Notes under the pieces: generated by a model
Told to the model about the DNA's origin: nothing
The model's input: the letters and a program-made list of their open reading frames with translations, nothing else
The model's database searches: none
Program-made: the position numbers and the translations under genes
Shown here: one piece after another, positions 11,301 to 23,266 of the stretch
How the letters are laid out: each line of letters begins with the position of its first letter
How positions within the stretch are numbered: the stretch's first letter is position 1
Assembly (NCBI GenBank): GCA_036852015.1
Contig: JAANDG010000570.1
Location: 1 to 64,000, forward strand
Reading direction: 5' to 3'
DNA: 64,000 bases
Source: Pelodera strongyloides
Lineage: Eukaryota > Nematoda > Chromadorea > Rhabditida > Rhabditidae

Positions 11301-11567
11301 TTTACGCTCCAAGAGCGTGCACCTTTATTCGAGGTGGAAAATACAGTTTCAATGTTTGCTTATGACATGTTCCGCAGAGGTCCTGAGCATTAGGCGACGA
11401 CAAATCAGATTGCTCTAGCCCTGGCCCTAGCCCGAAGACGTCGAGCAATTTGTCATCTGGAACTCGTCGCCTACTGCTCAGGACCTCTGCGGAACATGTC
11501 ATACGCAAACCTTGAAATTGTACTTTGAACTCCCTTGAATAAAGGTGCACGCTCTTGAAGCGTAAAA
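11301..11567. repeat. 267-bp foldback palindrome (family L)
   Basis: TTTTACGCTCCAAGAGCGTG at the left is inverse to CACGCTCTTGAAGCGTAAAA at the right. Long arms include TGACATGTTCCGCAGAGGTC and its complement. A partial copy of the centre (AATTGCTCGACGTCTGGATG) follows at about 11583-11625. Confidence 0.85.
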
Positions 11568-12054
11568 CAAATTTAATTTAAAATTGCTCGACGTCTGGAT
11601 GATGACAAATTGCTCGGCGTCTTTGGTGTCAATATCATGTAGGATAAAAAGATAAAGGAAAACGAATACCGATTGTTTAAGTAGATTCCTTCGGTGCACA
11701 GTTTCGTAATGTTGTTTTGATGTTTTCGCGGGAGTTGGTTCCCTAACTAAAGCAGGGGCCGGGCTTCATCACACTTCCTCCGCTCACAAGAGCAATTATT
11801 TAGTATTCAGAAATGTTGATGGTATTTAGAGGCGGAGAGAACTGCTATATATAGCCCGGATGAGTAGATCGAAATAGTCGTTCTATTTTCTATTATAGCT
11901 AGTTCCTGCTATCAACTGGGATTTATGCGTGCACCTTATTGGTATGCTATGAATATTTTGTGGGTACATAGACACTCAGGAATTAGCAGATTTAAATGGG
12001 CATGCGCCTTTTATAAAAGAGAGGTGAGGATCGAGGGTGGAGAGGGAGAGGAGA

Positions 12055-12109
<55 letters not shown>

Positions 12110-12173
12110 CGTTGGAGAAGATATACTAGTAGAGTTGGGGAGACGGAGAGAACGAGAGAGAGAGAGAGAGAGA
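12055..12173. repeat. (AG)n microsatellite
   Basis: Pure AG run 12058-12108 and a second short run ending at 12173. Confidence 0.95.
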
Positions 12174-12251
12174 TGAGAATCAACGACTGTTGCTTTTTAG
12201 TATTGTTTTGTTTAATCTGACTTCGCTTCCATATAAAACAAACAACCCCAT

Positions 12252-12252
<1 letters not shown>

Positions 12253-12304
<52 letters not shown>

Positions 12305-12320
12305 TTCTCTCTCTATCTCT
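12253..12320. repeat. (CT)n microsatellite
   Basis: Nearly pure CT tract 150 bp after an AG tract of opposite strand sense. Confidence 0.95.
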
Positions 12321-12948
12321 AGTAATTATTTTCTAAAACTTATTTCTCGGTGTATCTCTCGCTACTCTGTCAGTGAAGTTTTTTACTGTGTAAATATTAT
12401 TCCGTTTTTTTTGTGTGATGTTTTCGTTTTTTTTTTTGCTTCCTCAATTTGAAAAAAAAAACGCGCGGGTGGCTAGTGATTACACAAGCTTCTGGGTTCA
12501 TTTTTCAATTCTCTGTTTGTTTTTCGGTATTACTGTAGGCTCGGCAACTTTCTCACTTTACTGTAGTTTCGACAACCTCTTATACTACTGTAGCTTGACA
12601 ATTGTGTTCTGTTATGGTGGTTAGGGCAAGCTCATATATGTACCTCACAGAATAATAGGCTTGTGGTATGTGCATTATCAACTTGCGTCGGTGTGGTACC
12701 AGTTATGACTGACTTATGGATATTTAGACAAGATTGAACAACGCGCGAACTGCTATCAGAGAGACACTAATTTTTTTCCTCAGCTAATTCTCACTTGAAG
12801 TTTCATATGAATTCTCGAAACTCGATTCTGCTTCCTAGGCTTACCCTCTAATTATCACCTATTTCGTACTGTACTAGAAACCTTACTGCATTATGGTTGT
12901 CTTAGTCTTATTATAGTTAGATGAGCACACGGACGAAAGTTTTCTTCT

Positions 12949-13062
12949 TCACGACGTGCAAGCGGCAACGTTACGGCGGGCAACTTGCACGCCAGAACCC
13001 AACGGCGTGCCACTTTTCCACGCCGCATGCACGCCGTAATGTTGCCGCTTGCACGCCAATTT
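12949..13062. repeat. GC-rich foldback repeat (family M), copy 1
   Basis: CGTGCAAGCGGCAACGTTAC at left is inverse to GTAATGTTGCCGCTTGCACG at right. Related sequence GGCGTGCAAGCGGCGTAGC lies at about 47431. Confidence 0.8.
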
Positions 13063-13308
13063 TCACGTTGCAGTTACAAATCAGTCCCACACTTTCTTGT
13101 ACATCGTATTCTAGAACTAGAAAAGAAACAAACAGTCAGAGAAAAACCAAAACAACCACTTTCATGTAAACAACTAATGTGTTACTTGGAATACTGACTC
13201 TATGAATTATCAAATCAGATTATTATCATTATGAGTGCCAACATAACGACGAACTCACATATTTTTTGTTTATACTGTTTTGTTGTGTAGTTGTAGTCTT
13301 TGATCTGC

Positions 13309-13316
13309 ATTCTCTC

Positions 13317-13373
<57 letters not shown>

Positions 13374-13481
13374 ATCTCTCGTTATCGCTCTGTTTATCTC
13401 TCTCTATTCTCTCTTTATATCTATCTCTCTCTCTATTCCCTCTCTCTATTTCTCTCTCCCTATTTCTCTCACTATTCTGTT

Positions 13482-13523
<42 letters not shown>
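13309..13523. repeat. long CT-rich microsatellite block
   Basis: Pure CT runs 13311-13372 and 13483-13522, separated by imperfect CTCTAT repeats. Confidence 0.95.
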
Positions 13524-13524
<1 letters not shown>

Positions 13525-13940
13525 TTTTCAGTTGCCAGAAACAAACAATATCGTAAAAATTGTCCCCTTCCTTTCACTATTATGCACACCAGCTTTTCAT
13601 TTCATTGTTGTTTTTGCATTGTGAGTGAGAGTGTTTTCATTTTTTCACTACTGTTTTCAGAACAATTTTCCCCAAATTCATGAGATATTTTTTTTTAGAG
13701 AAAATAAAGGACTCAAGCAAAGTTATAGCCAACCCAAAGCCTGAGACCAGCAGAGCTCCTTGCATCCAGTACTTCGTATTAGAGTTTTTAATGTACATCC
13801 CTCTAAAGATAGTGTATGTAAACAATTTAGAATTCACACCAACGTTGTGAAATTCATTTTGTAGAAGTTTTCCTCTAGAATTGAGGAAATTTTGTGAGCG
13901 AATGGCTGAAAATTGGAACGCCCAAGGCAAATTTCCATGT

Positions 13941-14093
13941 TCGCTTTGGAAAATTTGCATATGATATGCAAATCCTATGTATCCTATGCTAATTTTGTGC
14001 GATTACCGTGGACGATCGTACAAAGTTAGCATAGGATACATAGGATTTGCTTATCATATGCAAATTTTCCAAAGGGGCTAGCATTTCGCTTTA
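13941..14093. mobile_element. family B palindrome, copy B1 (left end truncated)
   Basis: GGAAAATTTGCATATGAT through TTAGCATAGGATACATAGG and back to TTCGCTTTAA. The left TTAAAGCGAAATGCTAG end is missing. Confidence 0.88.
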
Positions 14094-14466
14094 AATCAAA
14101 AGCCAATGTGTTATCAGAGATAGTGATGAAATTTCAGGTTTATAAATACAGTTTTAAATAAAATCAGATGATGTAAACTGCTAAAATTAACTAAATATGA
14201 AATTTAAAAATACATTTTACATCCTTATTAAACATACGAAACGGCAGTAGACAATGCAACGCTAATGAAAGTCGTTGTAAGTTGCTAAATTTAACTTTAT
14301 TTTGATGATACAAAAAAATGTAAATGAGAATAAATAAATTAATGGATATTCATATAAACAGAATATAAAAGGGCAATATCCTTATTTTTTTATCATTCCG
14401 AGAAGATCTTAAACCTTAAAATAAATAATATAACTTTGTTTGTATAGAAAAAGGGCAATCAGCTGA

Positions 14467-14470
<4 letters not shown>

Positions 14471-14518
<48 letters not shown>

Positions 14519-14588
14519 ATCTTCTCTCTCTTTGGCTCTCTCTATTTCTTTCTTTCTTTCTTCGTCTCCTTCTCTCTCTGTCTCTCGT
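14471..14588. repeat. CT-rich microsatellite
   Basis: (CT)n tract with CTTT interruptions. Confidence 0.95.
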
Positions 14589-15209
14589 AGTGAATATTCT
14601 AATAGCAATAAGTCTGAATTGTCTGAACGTAGCTCTTCTCGAATCATCTTCTTTTACTTTAAGGACATTTAATTTCCTTATTTATTATTTATTTATTGGA
14701 TTAAACTTTTAGCTTCCTTGTGTTGAGGATAGCGTTGAAAGGATATAAGATTGAATTCTTTATCATAAGACCACTACTACATTCAGAATTTTGTTGGTGC
14801 CTTTAACGCTCTGGTATGATACCTCTTATACTATTTTACACTACCTCACACTGGGGTACATTACATCTACATCTTACACCGGTATAGTACCCCTTAGGTA
14901 CAGGTACAGTCTGCCCCATGATCAAAATTATTCTCCACCTATTGATATACTTTTTTCGAATTACCTCCCACCTTCGGACAAAATATGTAAAAAAAAAGTA
15001 GGTATGATCCAAATACATATGTCTTCTTTTCGGGAATAGCTTACGTTTTTCTATTCACTGGAGGCTTTTTATTTTTACCTTTTTTGTTTACGCAGCTAGA
15101 AGATTTGGGTGCAAGTTATGTTTTGTTCAGTTTATAATAACAATAATCTCTTCAGTTGTTTTTCGTTTTCTGTACAATGTGTATACCTCTATTTATGGAA
15201 CCCTTTGCA

Positions 15210-15259
15210 CATATGGGAATAGGCATAGGCTAAGCCTAAGCCTAAGCCTAAGCCTAAGT
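15210..15259. repeat. interstitial telomere-like repeat (GCCTAA)n
   Basis: About five consecutive GCCTAA units (15229-15259), the complement of the nematode telomere repeat TTAGGC, preceded by two ATAGGC units in the opposite sense. The tract is too short to be a chromosome end. It lies inside the gene-poor spacer. Confidence 0.85.
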
Positions 15260-17425
15260 AATCAAATGATTTTTTTTACATAAAATAACTTGTTTTTGAG
15301 AGAAGGTGTTTTTTGTTTTTGTATTTTTGACGTTTCTGTTACTATGGCAATTAGGGAGCGATATAGGATATTAAGCTTTTTTAGTATTAAAACTGACCGC
15401 GTGATTATTACGAATCTTAACTACTTGTGAGAACTATTAGAATCGTATGTATGGTCATGCGAATAAGCAAAATTACTTCAAGACGAGGTATTATTTATGT
15501 ATTTTTAACTAAAAAAAGATTATCAGTAACTAAAAGAAACGCATGTATTAAAGAAAAAAGGAAAAGCTATGCATTTATTATTAGCTAAATAAGCCTTGTA
15601 TTTCGCTAATCACTGCATGAAAACAACATTTTTTCAAACGAATCGATTCAATACACATTTTTTTTAAACTAACAATAAGTTCCTACGCAAAAAGGGGTCT
15701 AAACTATACCGACCCCAACTAATACCCCACCTACTAGTAGCAGCGCGCTTACCGCGCACCTCATTTACACAATTTCGCATTGCGCCGCGAGCGCGCCGTG
15801 CTTTCGCCGCGCACTCTTTTCGCGCCATACATTGGGGAGGTGCGCGGAGTTTTCTTATTATTGGGTTAGATGCTTTCATTCAAAATTTATATGTAGTTCA
15901 TTATGGATATAACTTCGTGATCATAAGTAAAAAGTCACGTTTAATTGAAAATATTTTGTAATAATGACAAATTTTGCAATAATTACAGTTAGTCATGTTT
16001 TTTCGAGTCACGTGCTAGTGCTAATCATCATGACTTCCTCTTTTTTTTTATAATCACTTGTTTCTTGGATGATGTGTGATTTGTTAAACATATAGGCAGG
16101 GCACAACTCCATATTCTGGTTCAGACAAATACGAAAAGTTCCATATAGTACATAGGAATGCTGTCTAACGAATTCGTTTCAAATCCGTCTCATCTACGTC
16201 TACTTCTTTTCCTTTTCTAGCAATATCACCGTACGCAATTACGTAGAATCAACAGTAAATTTTGCACGCTAATTATGGTAATCATTTTCAGGGATATTTA
16301 ATTTAGTCCCCATTACTTATTAGCAATTATATGAACATATTTTGTTATACACATATATACACTATTTCGTGGTAAAACCAGCTAGCTTAATATATTACGA
16401 AAGATTTCTGTTGACGTTTACAAAATAGTTTCGTAACTTTGAGAGCGCACGCAACTAGGTCTTTGTGCCTTGTTATTAGTCAGACTTCATCCAGAGACTC
16501 GTGATTACACATACTCACTTCAAACTTCAAACCGGGTATTTCTGATTCTTTCAAAACTTTTTGGACTTTAGACTATTCTTTATCTTTCCGATACGTTTAC
16601 CTAAATTTATTCGTTGTTAAGGATACCGTACTCAATTTCTACATGTACCGTAATCAAAGTTATATGCTACCGTATCAAAATTTACCCCAATGTCTCCATA
16701 TCCCATAACACACGCAGTCCTGTGGGAGTGCTAAAGGAATGCGAACTTTGACCGCGACGCCCTTGTGAAAATTCTCAGAAATTTTGAACTCTTTTTGTCC
16801 CTGTCTCTCTAGCCTCTCTCTTTCGTCCCACATCATCTGTTTCACTCTCGTTGCTCTCTCTCTCGCTCTACTCTCCATCTCCCTCTAGCTAGTATTGTCT
16901 CTTTCTCCCTCTGCGTTCCCTCTCTCTCGCTCCCCATATACTCTCCATAACTATTTTCGTACCCTGATTCAGAAAACCCTCTCCTTTCCAGCCTTTTCCA
17001 CATCTTTTAGTAAATATTTGAGTTTATTGGGCCAATCTCGTGTAGTTCTCGCGGCGAGGGTTTGTGGACCATTCTTTTTCGGCTGAATATGGAATAAAGT
17101 CGAGTTATTTACTTTATTCTGGACTATAGTGATCGTAGACGTCGACAGACCTTCTTCCGACAGAATAACATGTTTGTTATATAAGGTATTTGTAGGAAAC
17201 TCTGTTATACTGTATCTAGGTCAAACGGTCCCGCAGCTACGGTAAGGAGAGGTAATTTTATTTATGATATCCTCAGAGGCTCTAGGTAAGTACCGTATGA
17301 TCGATCGGTGCTGATACAGTATTCATAGATTCATCAAAGGTTAGTAGTAGGTACTTGTCCTTTATTATGAACGCCCTGGACGTTTCTAATAATCGTTTGT
17401 TTTCCTTCGGTTTAGCACTTTTCCT

Positions 17426-17596
17426 TTAAAGCGAAATGCTGGCCCCTTTGGAAAATTTGCATATGATAAGCAAATCCTATGTATCCTATGCTAATTTTGT
17501 ACATTCGTCCACGGCAATCGTACAAAATTAGCATAGGATACATAGGATTTGCTTATCATATGCAAATTTTTCAAAGGGGCTAGCATTTCGCTTTAA
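17426..17596. mobile_element. family B palindrome, copy B2 (full length)
   Basis: TTAAAGCGAAATGCTGGCCC ... GGGGCTAGCATTTCGCTTTAA. Both arms are about 78 nt and nearly perfectly complementary, so the whole 171 bp is a hairpin. Confidence 0.92.
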
Positions 17597-17829
17597 TAAA
17601 ATATATTGGTCTAGGCGTCTGGGACCTGGATATTAGTGCATAAATACTTATAATTTATTACATAAACATAAAATTCTTCAGAAAAATATGCAACTTACAT
17701 GACTCTAGTGAATCGGGTTGGGCTTTCAGTGACCCACGTCTCCTCAGTGCAGCTAACCCAAGAATTCATAAACCCAGAAGCCCAGGTCCCCTCTCTCTAT
17801 GTGTCTCCCTGTGATATCTGGTCTTGTTT

Positions 17830-17962
17830 TTCTCTCTGTTCTCTGCTCTCTCTCTGTCTCACTGTCTCTCTCTCTGTCTCTCTCTGTCTCTCTGTCTCTC
17901 TCTGTCTCTCTCTGTCTCTCTCTCTGTCTCTCTCCCTCTCTGTTCTCTGGATCTCTCTATCT
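17830..17962. repeat. CT/GTCTCT microsatellite
   Basis: Imperfect CTCTGTCTCT repeats. Confidence 0.9.
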
Positions 17963-18171
17963 CATCATTCACAGGAGTTGTTCTCGCACCAGGAAATCTC
18001 TGTCTACGTCCAAATTCGACCAGAACTCGACTTTTGTAAGTCACCATGAAGAGCGGTATCAATGATCACTTCCCCTGATATGTCATTGTCTGTTTGACAT
18101 GCAAATCAGAGCGTTGGTATAAGCGCATTGCTCTTTATTCGTGCTTGTGACGCTCAGGGTGAGGGTGTGAG

Positions 18172-18250
18172 CTCCTCTCTCTCTCTCTCTCTCTCGCTCT
18201 CTCTCTCGCTCTCCCTCTCTATCTATCTCTCTGCATGTTCTCTCTCTCCA
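18172..18250. repeat. (CT)n microsatellite
   Basis: CT tract with occasional CG interruptions. Confidence 0.93.
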
Positions 18251-20519
18251 TTGTGTATCATTTGCACACATCATTCCAACATTTTTGATAAACACAACGT
18301 GGAAGCATTTTCATTCATGTAGAGCTAGCATGGTCCCATGAACACTAGGACCTCGTTACCGTGGAAACCCGTGGTTTACGCATAATAAGTACGATTGTTA
18401 ACCATCGCTAGCACTAGATTCAACCTGCAAATAGATTCCGCACCGGATGTAGGTTTCGCTGAGCTTCTAATCTTTGTTGGTATCATATGTTTAAGTGTTT
18501 AAATGTTTTTTAGACTCTTAGAAAGAGCGCAACGCCATAAGAGACAATGAAAGAAGCCAATAGTTTACATCTTACTAAACTAATTTTCCAGTATCCTGAT
18601 AATTAATTTGACAGGCCGAAATAGAGGCATCGGATATTGGTCACATTTCATAGGCTAAGAAGTGGCTTAGTTTTGTATTTTATATAAGTTGTGCTTTTAG
18701 TTTGTGATTTACAGTAGTCAAACATCGATGCTACTTATGACTTGTGATTAAAAAGTTGTCACCGCCGAGCTTTTACTTTTCAACACATACGCATGTTCAG
18801 TAAACCATGCACATATAATAATATCAGCTGAATTGTCGTTTGATTGACACTAAATCTTTGCCAGGAGCCACATTACAATAGCTTATCAAGAATGAGTCTC
18901 GCGTCCCGCAGACTGCAACATTATAAATTATGATTAAATGACGTAGTGAGACTAGACACACTATAGCTTAGCGTGTAGTGTAGATAAGCTTTTGGGTTCT
19001 AGACTGGTCTTGTATTTAGACTTATAGTCTGTACTTCGAGCAGTAGGGTTTGAAACTTTGTCAATCCGGTAAATTCAACAAAGGCTCGAGCTTCCGTGTG
19101 TGTATTTAGATCAAGTATTTAGCTTGTTGACTGTGTATGTATGTTGGTTATTGGTCTCCCTGCCACATGGCCAAATTCAATACAATTCGCTTCTCTTTGT
19201 CAAACACGTCTAGAATTTCAATTATGGGAATTAGTAGAAAAAAGTTATGTGTATAATTCAGCTGCCCGCTTCCTTCCTTCTACCTTCTACTGTATACATT
19301 CAACCAACGCATGTTCAACAAATTTCAACTTCAGTGTTTCTTTCCCTTTTACTTTTACCCTAACTAATCGACAAGTAGCCTTTGGTACCGAGGATCCTTA
19401 TCATTCTATTTTCCTCCTTTCCTCCGTGTCAATCATTTTCCTTTTCCTCTCCGGGGTCATCCATTATTCGAGTTTATTCCTCCCTTTTCCTCTTTTTTTT
19501 TCCTCCCCTTTCCCCTTTTTTTTCCTATCCCGATCATTCCTTTCTTACACACTGACATCTCGTCCCTGTGTTATCGAAGCTTGTTTACGCAAACAAAAAG
19601 ATGGGAGCAGATCTTCTCTAGATTTGAATTTTGTAGTTACTGTTTTTGAAGTATACTGTAGTTTATACACGAATACTGTAGAACTGTAGTTACTGTAGCT
19701 TATGTGTAAACCTGTAAGACGTGCTTTTGAAACGGCAGGACACTGGATTATATGCAAATTTCTGTGTCCGTTTCTGTCAGAAGAGCACAGAGTGGGGCTC
19801 AAATTGTATCTGATACGTGGAAGTGTAGTTGTCTAGCATGAGTAGCACAAACCACTGAGCACTAAACAAATATTCATTAATCAAGCACTTGGCGTTGATC
19901 TTTTTCACTAGATTTTACGCGATTAGGATAACGCTGACTCCGACATAATTCTGGGTTTCTATTCCTATGCCCAAACAAGGTGGAAACCTTCATAATTTAT
20001 CATACAAGTGACAAGTCCCTCCATACAACTTGATCCCTGGTTGCTGGGACCGCCGTGGGTGAACATTCCCGAGAATCAAATCGTTTGGGCAAAAACTCCC
20101 GACATTGTACTCTTTTTCCTGTGTATCCTGGTGTCTGTCGCTTTTTTCTGATGTCACACAAGCTGTCTAAATCGCGTTCTAACTCCTCGCTGACTAACGG
20201 TGAACAGTTGCTCTACCGGGATTCTTGAGATAAATACCTTCCCCGATCAGTACGGGTTCATCCTATGAACGATTGGGACACGTGATCTTGTGGTTCTTGG
20301 CCTTAGTCACTAAGACACTCCGAAAAGGAAGTTTTCGTTTAGGAAAAGAAATTTGATACTTATGCTTTTCCACTTCAAACGTGATGCACTCTCTCTAGGG
20401 GTCGAACGTATTGCTTTGAAGCGGTGCGACACTTAGTTTCGAAGGACAATTGTATTCCCATGTAGTATGTGCTGTGTGCTGATATATATGTGTCCTTATG
20501 AATTGTGTACCCAGTCGGC

Positions 20520-20604
20520 GCAAAATGGAACACAATTTGCATATAAACATGTGATGCTGTTAGCCAGCATACTTTTCACAAACCACGTGCTATACAGCTT
20601 TAAC
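20520..20604 (-). mobile_element. family C foldback, right-hand part
   Basis: ACAATTTGCATATAAACATG followed by CACAAACCACGTGCTATACA and GCTTTAA, as in the 52.3 kb copies. Confidence 0.65.
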
Positions 20605-20704
20605 TGAACATTTGTCGCCTGGCACGTAAGGTTCCCTGCTCAAGATAGATTACTGTAGATGCTTTCTTTTTCTTCAATGTCCCAAGTGATCGCAAAAAAC
20701 ATCG

Positions 20705-20780
20705 CCCACCGAGGGGATCGAACCATTGATCAAGCGCAGTAATTAGGACGCAGGAAACTCACTAACCGGCCATATGGATA
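20705..20780 (-). repeat. tRNA-like unit (possible SINE head)
   Basis: On the reverse strand a box A-like TGGCCGGTTAGTGAG and a box B-like TGGTTCGATCC are spaced as in a tRNA. Pairing of a cloverleaf is incomplete, so this is more likely a tRNA-derived SINE or pseudogene than a working tRNA. Confidence 0.4.
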
Positions 20781-23256
20781 ACTTTATCCCTATCTACAGT
20801 TCCCGTATCTACAGATGATGTACTATTGCCAAACTGTCATAACGGACTGCCGTTTGCAAATTAGTTTGAAAGAACGCTCTTATACACTGCTATAAAGAGT
20901 GAATAATGGAAAGTTTATGAACGCAAATAAATTTGCCTAAAAATATTTCTCATATTATCACTAAATCAGTATTTCCTATATGAAACAACGTGTTGGCAAA
21001 CTTTTGCCACTCGTTACGCTTACAGCCTTGTGCTTGCTAAAAGACATTCTGTTACCGTATCAGCCCTTGAATTCAAATTACATTTGTGCACATTTGCACA
21101 GAGCGTGCATTTGCAGATCAGATGATTTCTGCAGATTTCTGCTTGGACATACTACAAATAATGTTTCTTTGTTAATTTTTGCTTTTTGATGGTACATTGT
21201 TGTACGTTTTCTTTTTTTACATAGGGCCAAAGACCCCTTTGCATCTATTAGAGCCTCGATTAGTGAGAAAGTAAATAAATAAGGTAATAATCTCAAGGGT
21301 TACTCATCACGCATTCCCGCTGTTGTTTTTGTTCTCAGGGCAGTCAGTTCTATTTATAAATGTGCGTGATCTTTAGCGTGTTGCCCATTTTTTTCTGACG
21401 ACAGCCGTGGGGGCCGTGACTTGTGTATTGCTTATGAATTCGTTTGCGCCATGAGTGCCCATGAGCTCAGTCTTACCCACTTTCTTAATAATAACGTATC
21501 CAATACCAATTCTCCTTCACGGGTTACAATTCCTTAACTGGAAGTATTAAATATTCGTGTAAACTTCTGTGTGTGAAGTTCATTTGTGGGGACGATTGTC
21601 TAACCATATTTTCTAAAGGTGGTTACGTTACGTTTGTTCAATTCCTGTGATAACCCTGAATACCCTGTGGTGTTATTTAATAAATAAATAAATAAATTCA
21701 GCGGACCATCCTTACGGTGATCGTCGATCAACTTTAACGATTTTCCAATTATTTTGATCCTTTTGCGTTTGTCGGTTTGTCTCACCACATTTTCTCACAC
21801 TTTACTTTCTCACAATTTATTTAAAAGAAATTCGCTGACCATATCACCAATACTTCACGGGTTCATATTGCACCCGTGTAACTTCTCTATTCTTCTTTGT
21901 CTGCGTCTCTCCTTCTCGCTTTCTTTGAGTGAATGAGCAGACTGCTTTTCTTTTCATATTTCTCTTATTCTCCATTCTGCTCTCCTTCCGCCTTTCCGTC
22001 CTCTGAGTATTTTGTTCTCCGAAATGCCTGAAACCCCTCCCCGACTTTGATTAATTGCTTTTTCATGCAGTATTTCTTTTCACGCTCAATTGTGTGTTAT
22101 CCTTTTGATCAGTTCTCACTACTCGCAATTTTTGTATAACATAGAGAGAAGGCTGTTGAGAAGTACGTTACTCCTGCCCTGCGGCATGCGGCTTTAAGTT
22201 TTAAGACCCAACAATTCAACTACAAACTACAATCAAAGTTATTTAGGTAGTCGATAATATTAGTTACTCAATATTCATCTGATGAACTCATTACTGAATT
22301 CTAATACTCAAAGCGTTTATTGTTTATGCTTATTATTATCTGAATCTGATGATAAGAGGGTTTATGTCCTTCATCATAAGTCATATTCTTCATTTTGACC
22401 TTGGCCGGGTCTCTGTTGTTTTGGGAATCTGATATTATATCGGTTCAATTATTGTGGTGACAATGAGCTCACAAACTCACAAAGTCCGACGCAATAAGTC
22501 ATAGGAAGTATCAATTGTATCATTTTTTTGATCAACAAAAACCTGTTTTTTTTCTTTCACCCACTATTGAAGGTCTGGGCACTATTTGATATTTTTGCTC
22601 CATTTTTGAGTTCTCGCGATCAGAATAATAGTTTTGCAATAACACGAGTATGCGTATGTTTGTTTGTTTGGTCGTATTGTTCCATTTAGTGTTCAATTGC
22701 AAATTTGCAAAGGGTAATCAGTATTTTCGATCTTTTATATATAATTCATTAGAGATAAAGACGAATTCACTTCAACTTTACGGATACGCCTAATTTCTGT
22801 ATCTGTCTGCGGTATCGGCATGATATGCATTTGGATTTCTTTGGCTGCTATAGACCATAGATTCTTAGATTAGCTTTAGCATTAGATTCACAGTTTACCT
22901 TTTTAGAAGTTTACAATTCTCAAGTAAACTGTTTCCCGTTTTTATTAAAGTATGTGGGGAGACCCGTTTTCCGATACGCATATTTAATAATTATTGATTA
23001 TTACGTGGCACCCGGGTGTTTTTCACCTATCCACGGTAACAATATCAAATTCTTTGTTTATTCATTTTCTTATTTGTTATTTGTTACTCTATATTGTCTG
23101 TTCTGTTTGCGCTTCTTTTCAATTTGCTTTCTTTATTGTTGTTTTAACAGTGCTCCTGATTTTTCTTTGTTATTGTCTTGCGCAAGTGCTAAAGTCGCCA
23201 CAGCTACTTAATAAAATATTTATGTAATTATATTAAAAATTAGAAAAATTGTTTTC

Positions 23257-23266
23257 AGAACTAAAA
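23257..23266 (+). promoter_or_regulatory. probable trans-splice acceptor before MATH/BTB ATG
   Basis: ATTGTTTTCAG ends 7 nt before the ATG, with no upstream coding exon found. Confidence 0.45.

Larger units (their letters stand above)
6807..23265. other. 16-kb gene-poor, repeat-dense spacer
   Basis: I find no exon chain with family homology on either strand. The region holds a family I foldback, GC-rich degenerate blocks (about 7806-8130, 8340-8405, 15735-15855), five family A copies, two large palindromes, a foldback pair at 12.9 kb, two family B palindromes, many (CT)n/(AG)n tracts, the GCCTAA telomere-like run and one tRNA-like unit. The remaining stretches (for example 15.3-16.8 kb, 18.3-20.5 kb, 20.8-22.9 kb) are AT-rich with nothing I can name. 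The longest ORF here (19141-19689) is pyrimidine-driven and has no recognisable domain. Confidence 0.6.

Noticed and set aside
10649..14647. Open frames rich in LSLS or RERERE
   Set aside because: Translations of (CT)n/(AG)n microsatellites.
19141..19689. 182-codon open frame, the longest in the left spacer
   Set aside because: Composition follows a T/C-rich tract. No recognisable domain, no convincing splice partners, and codon use is unlike the real exons.
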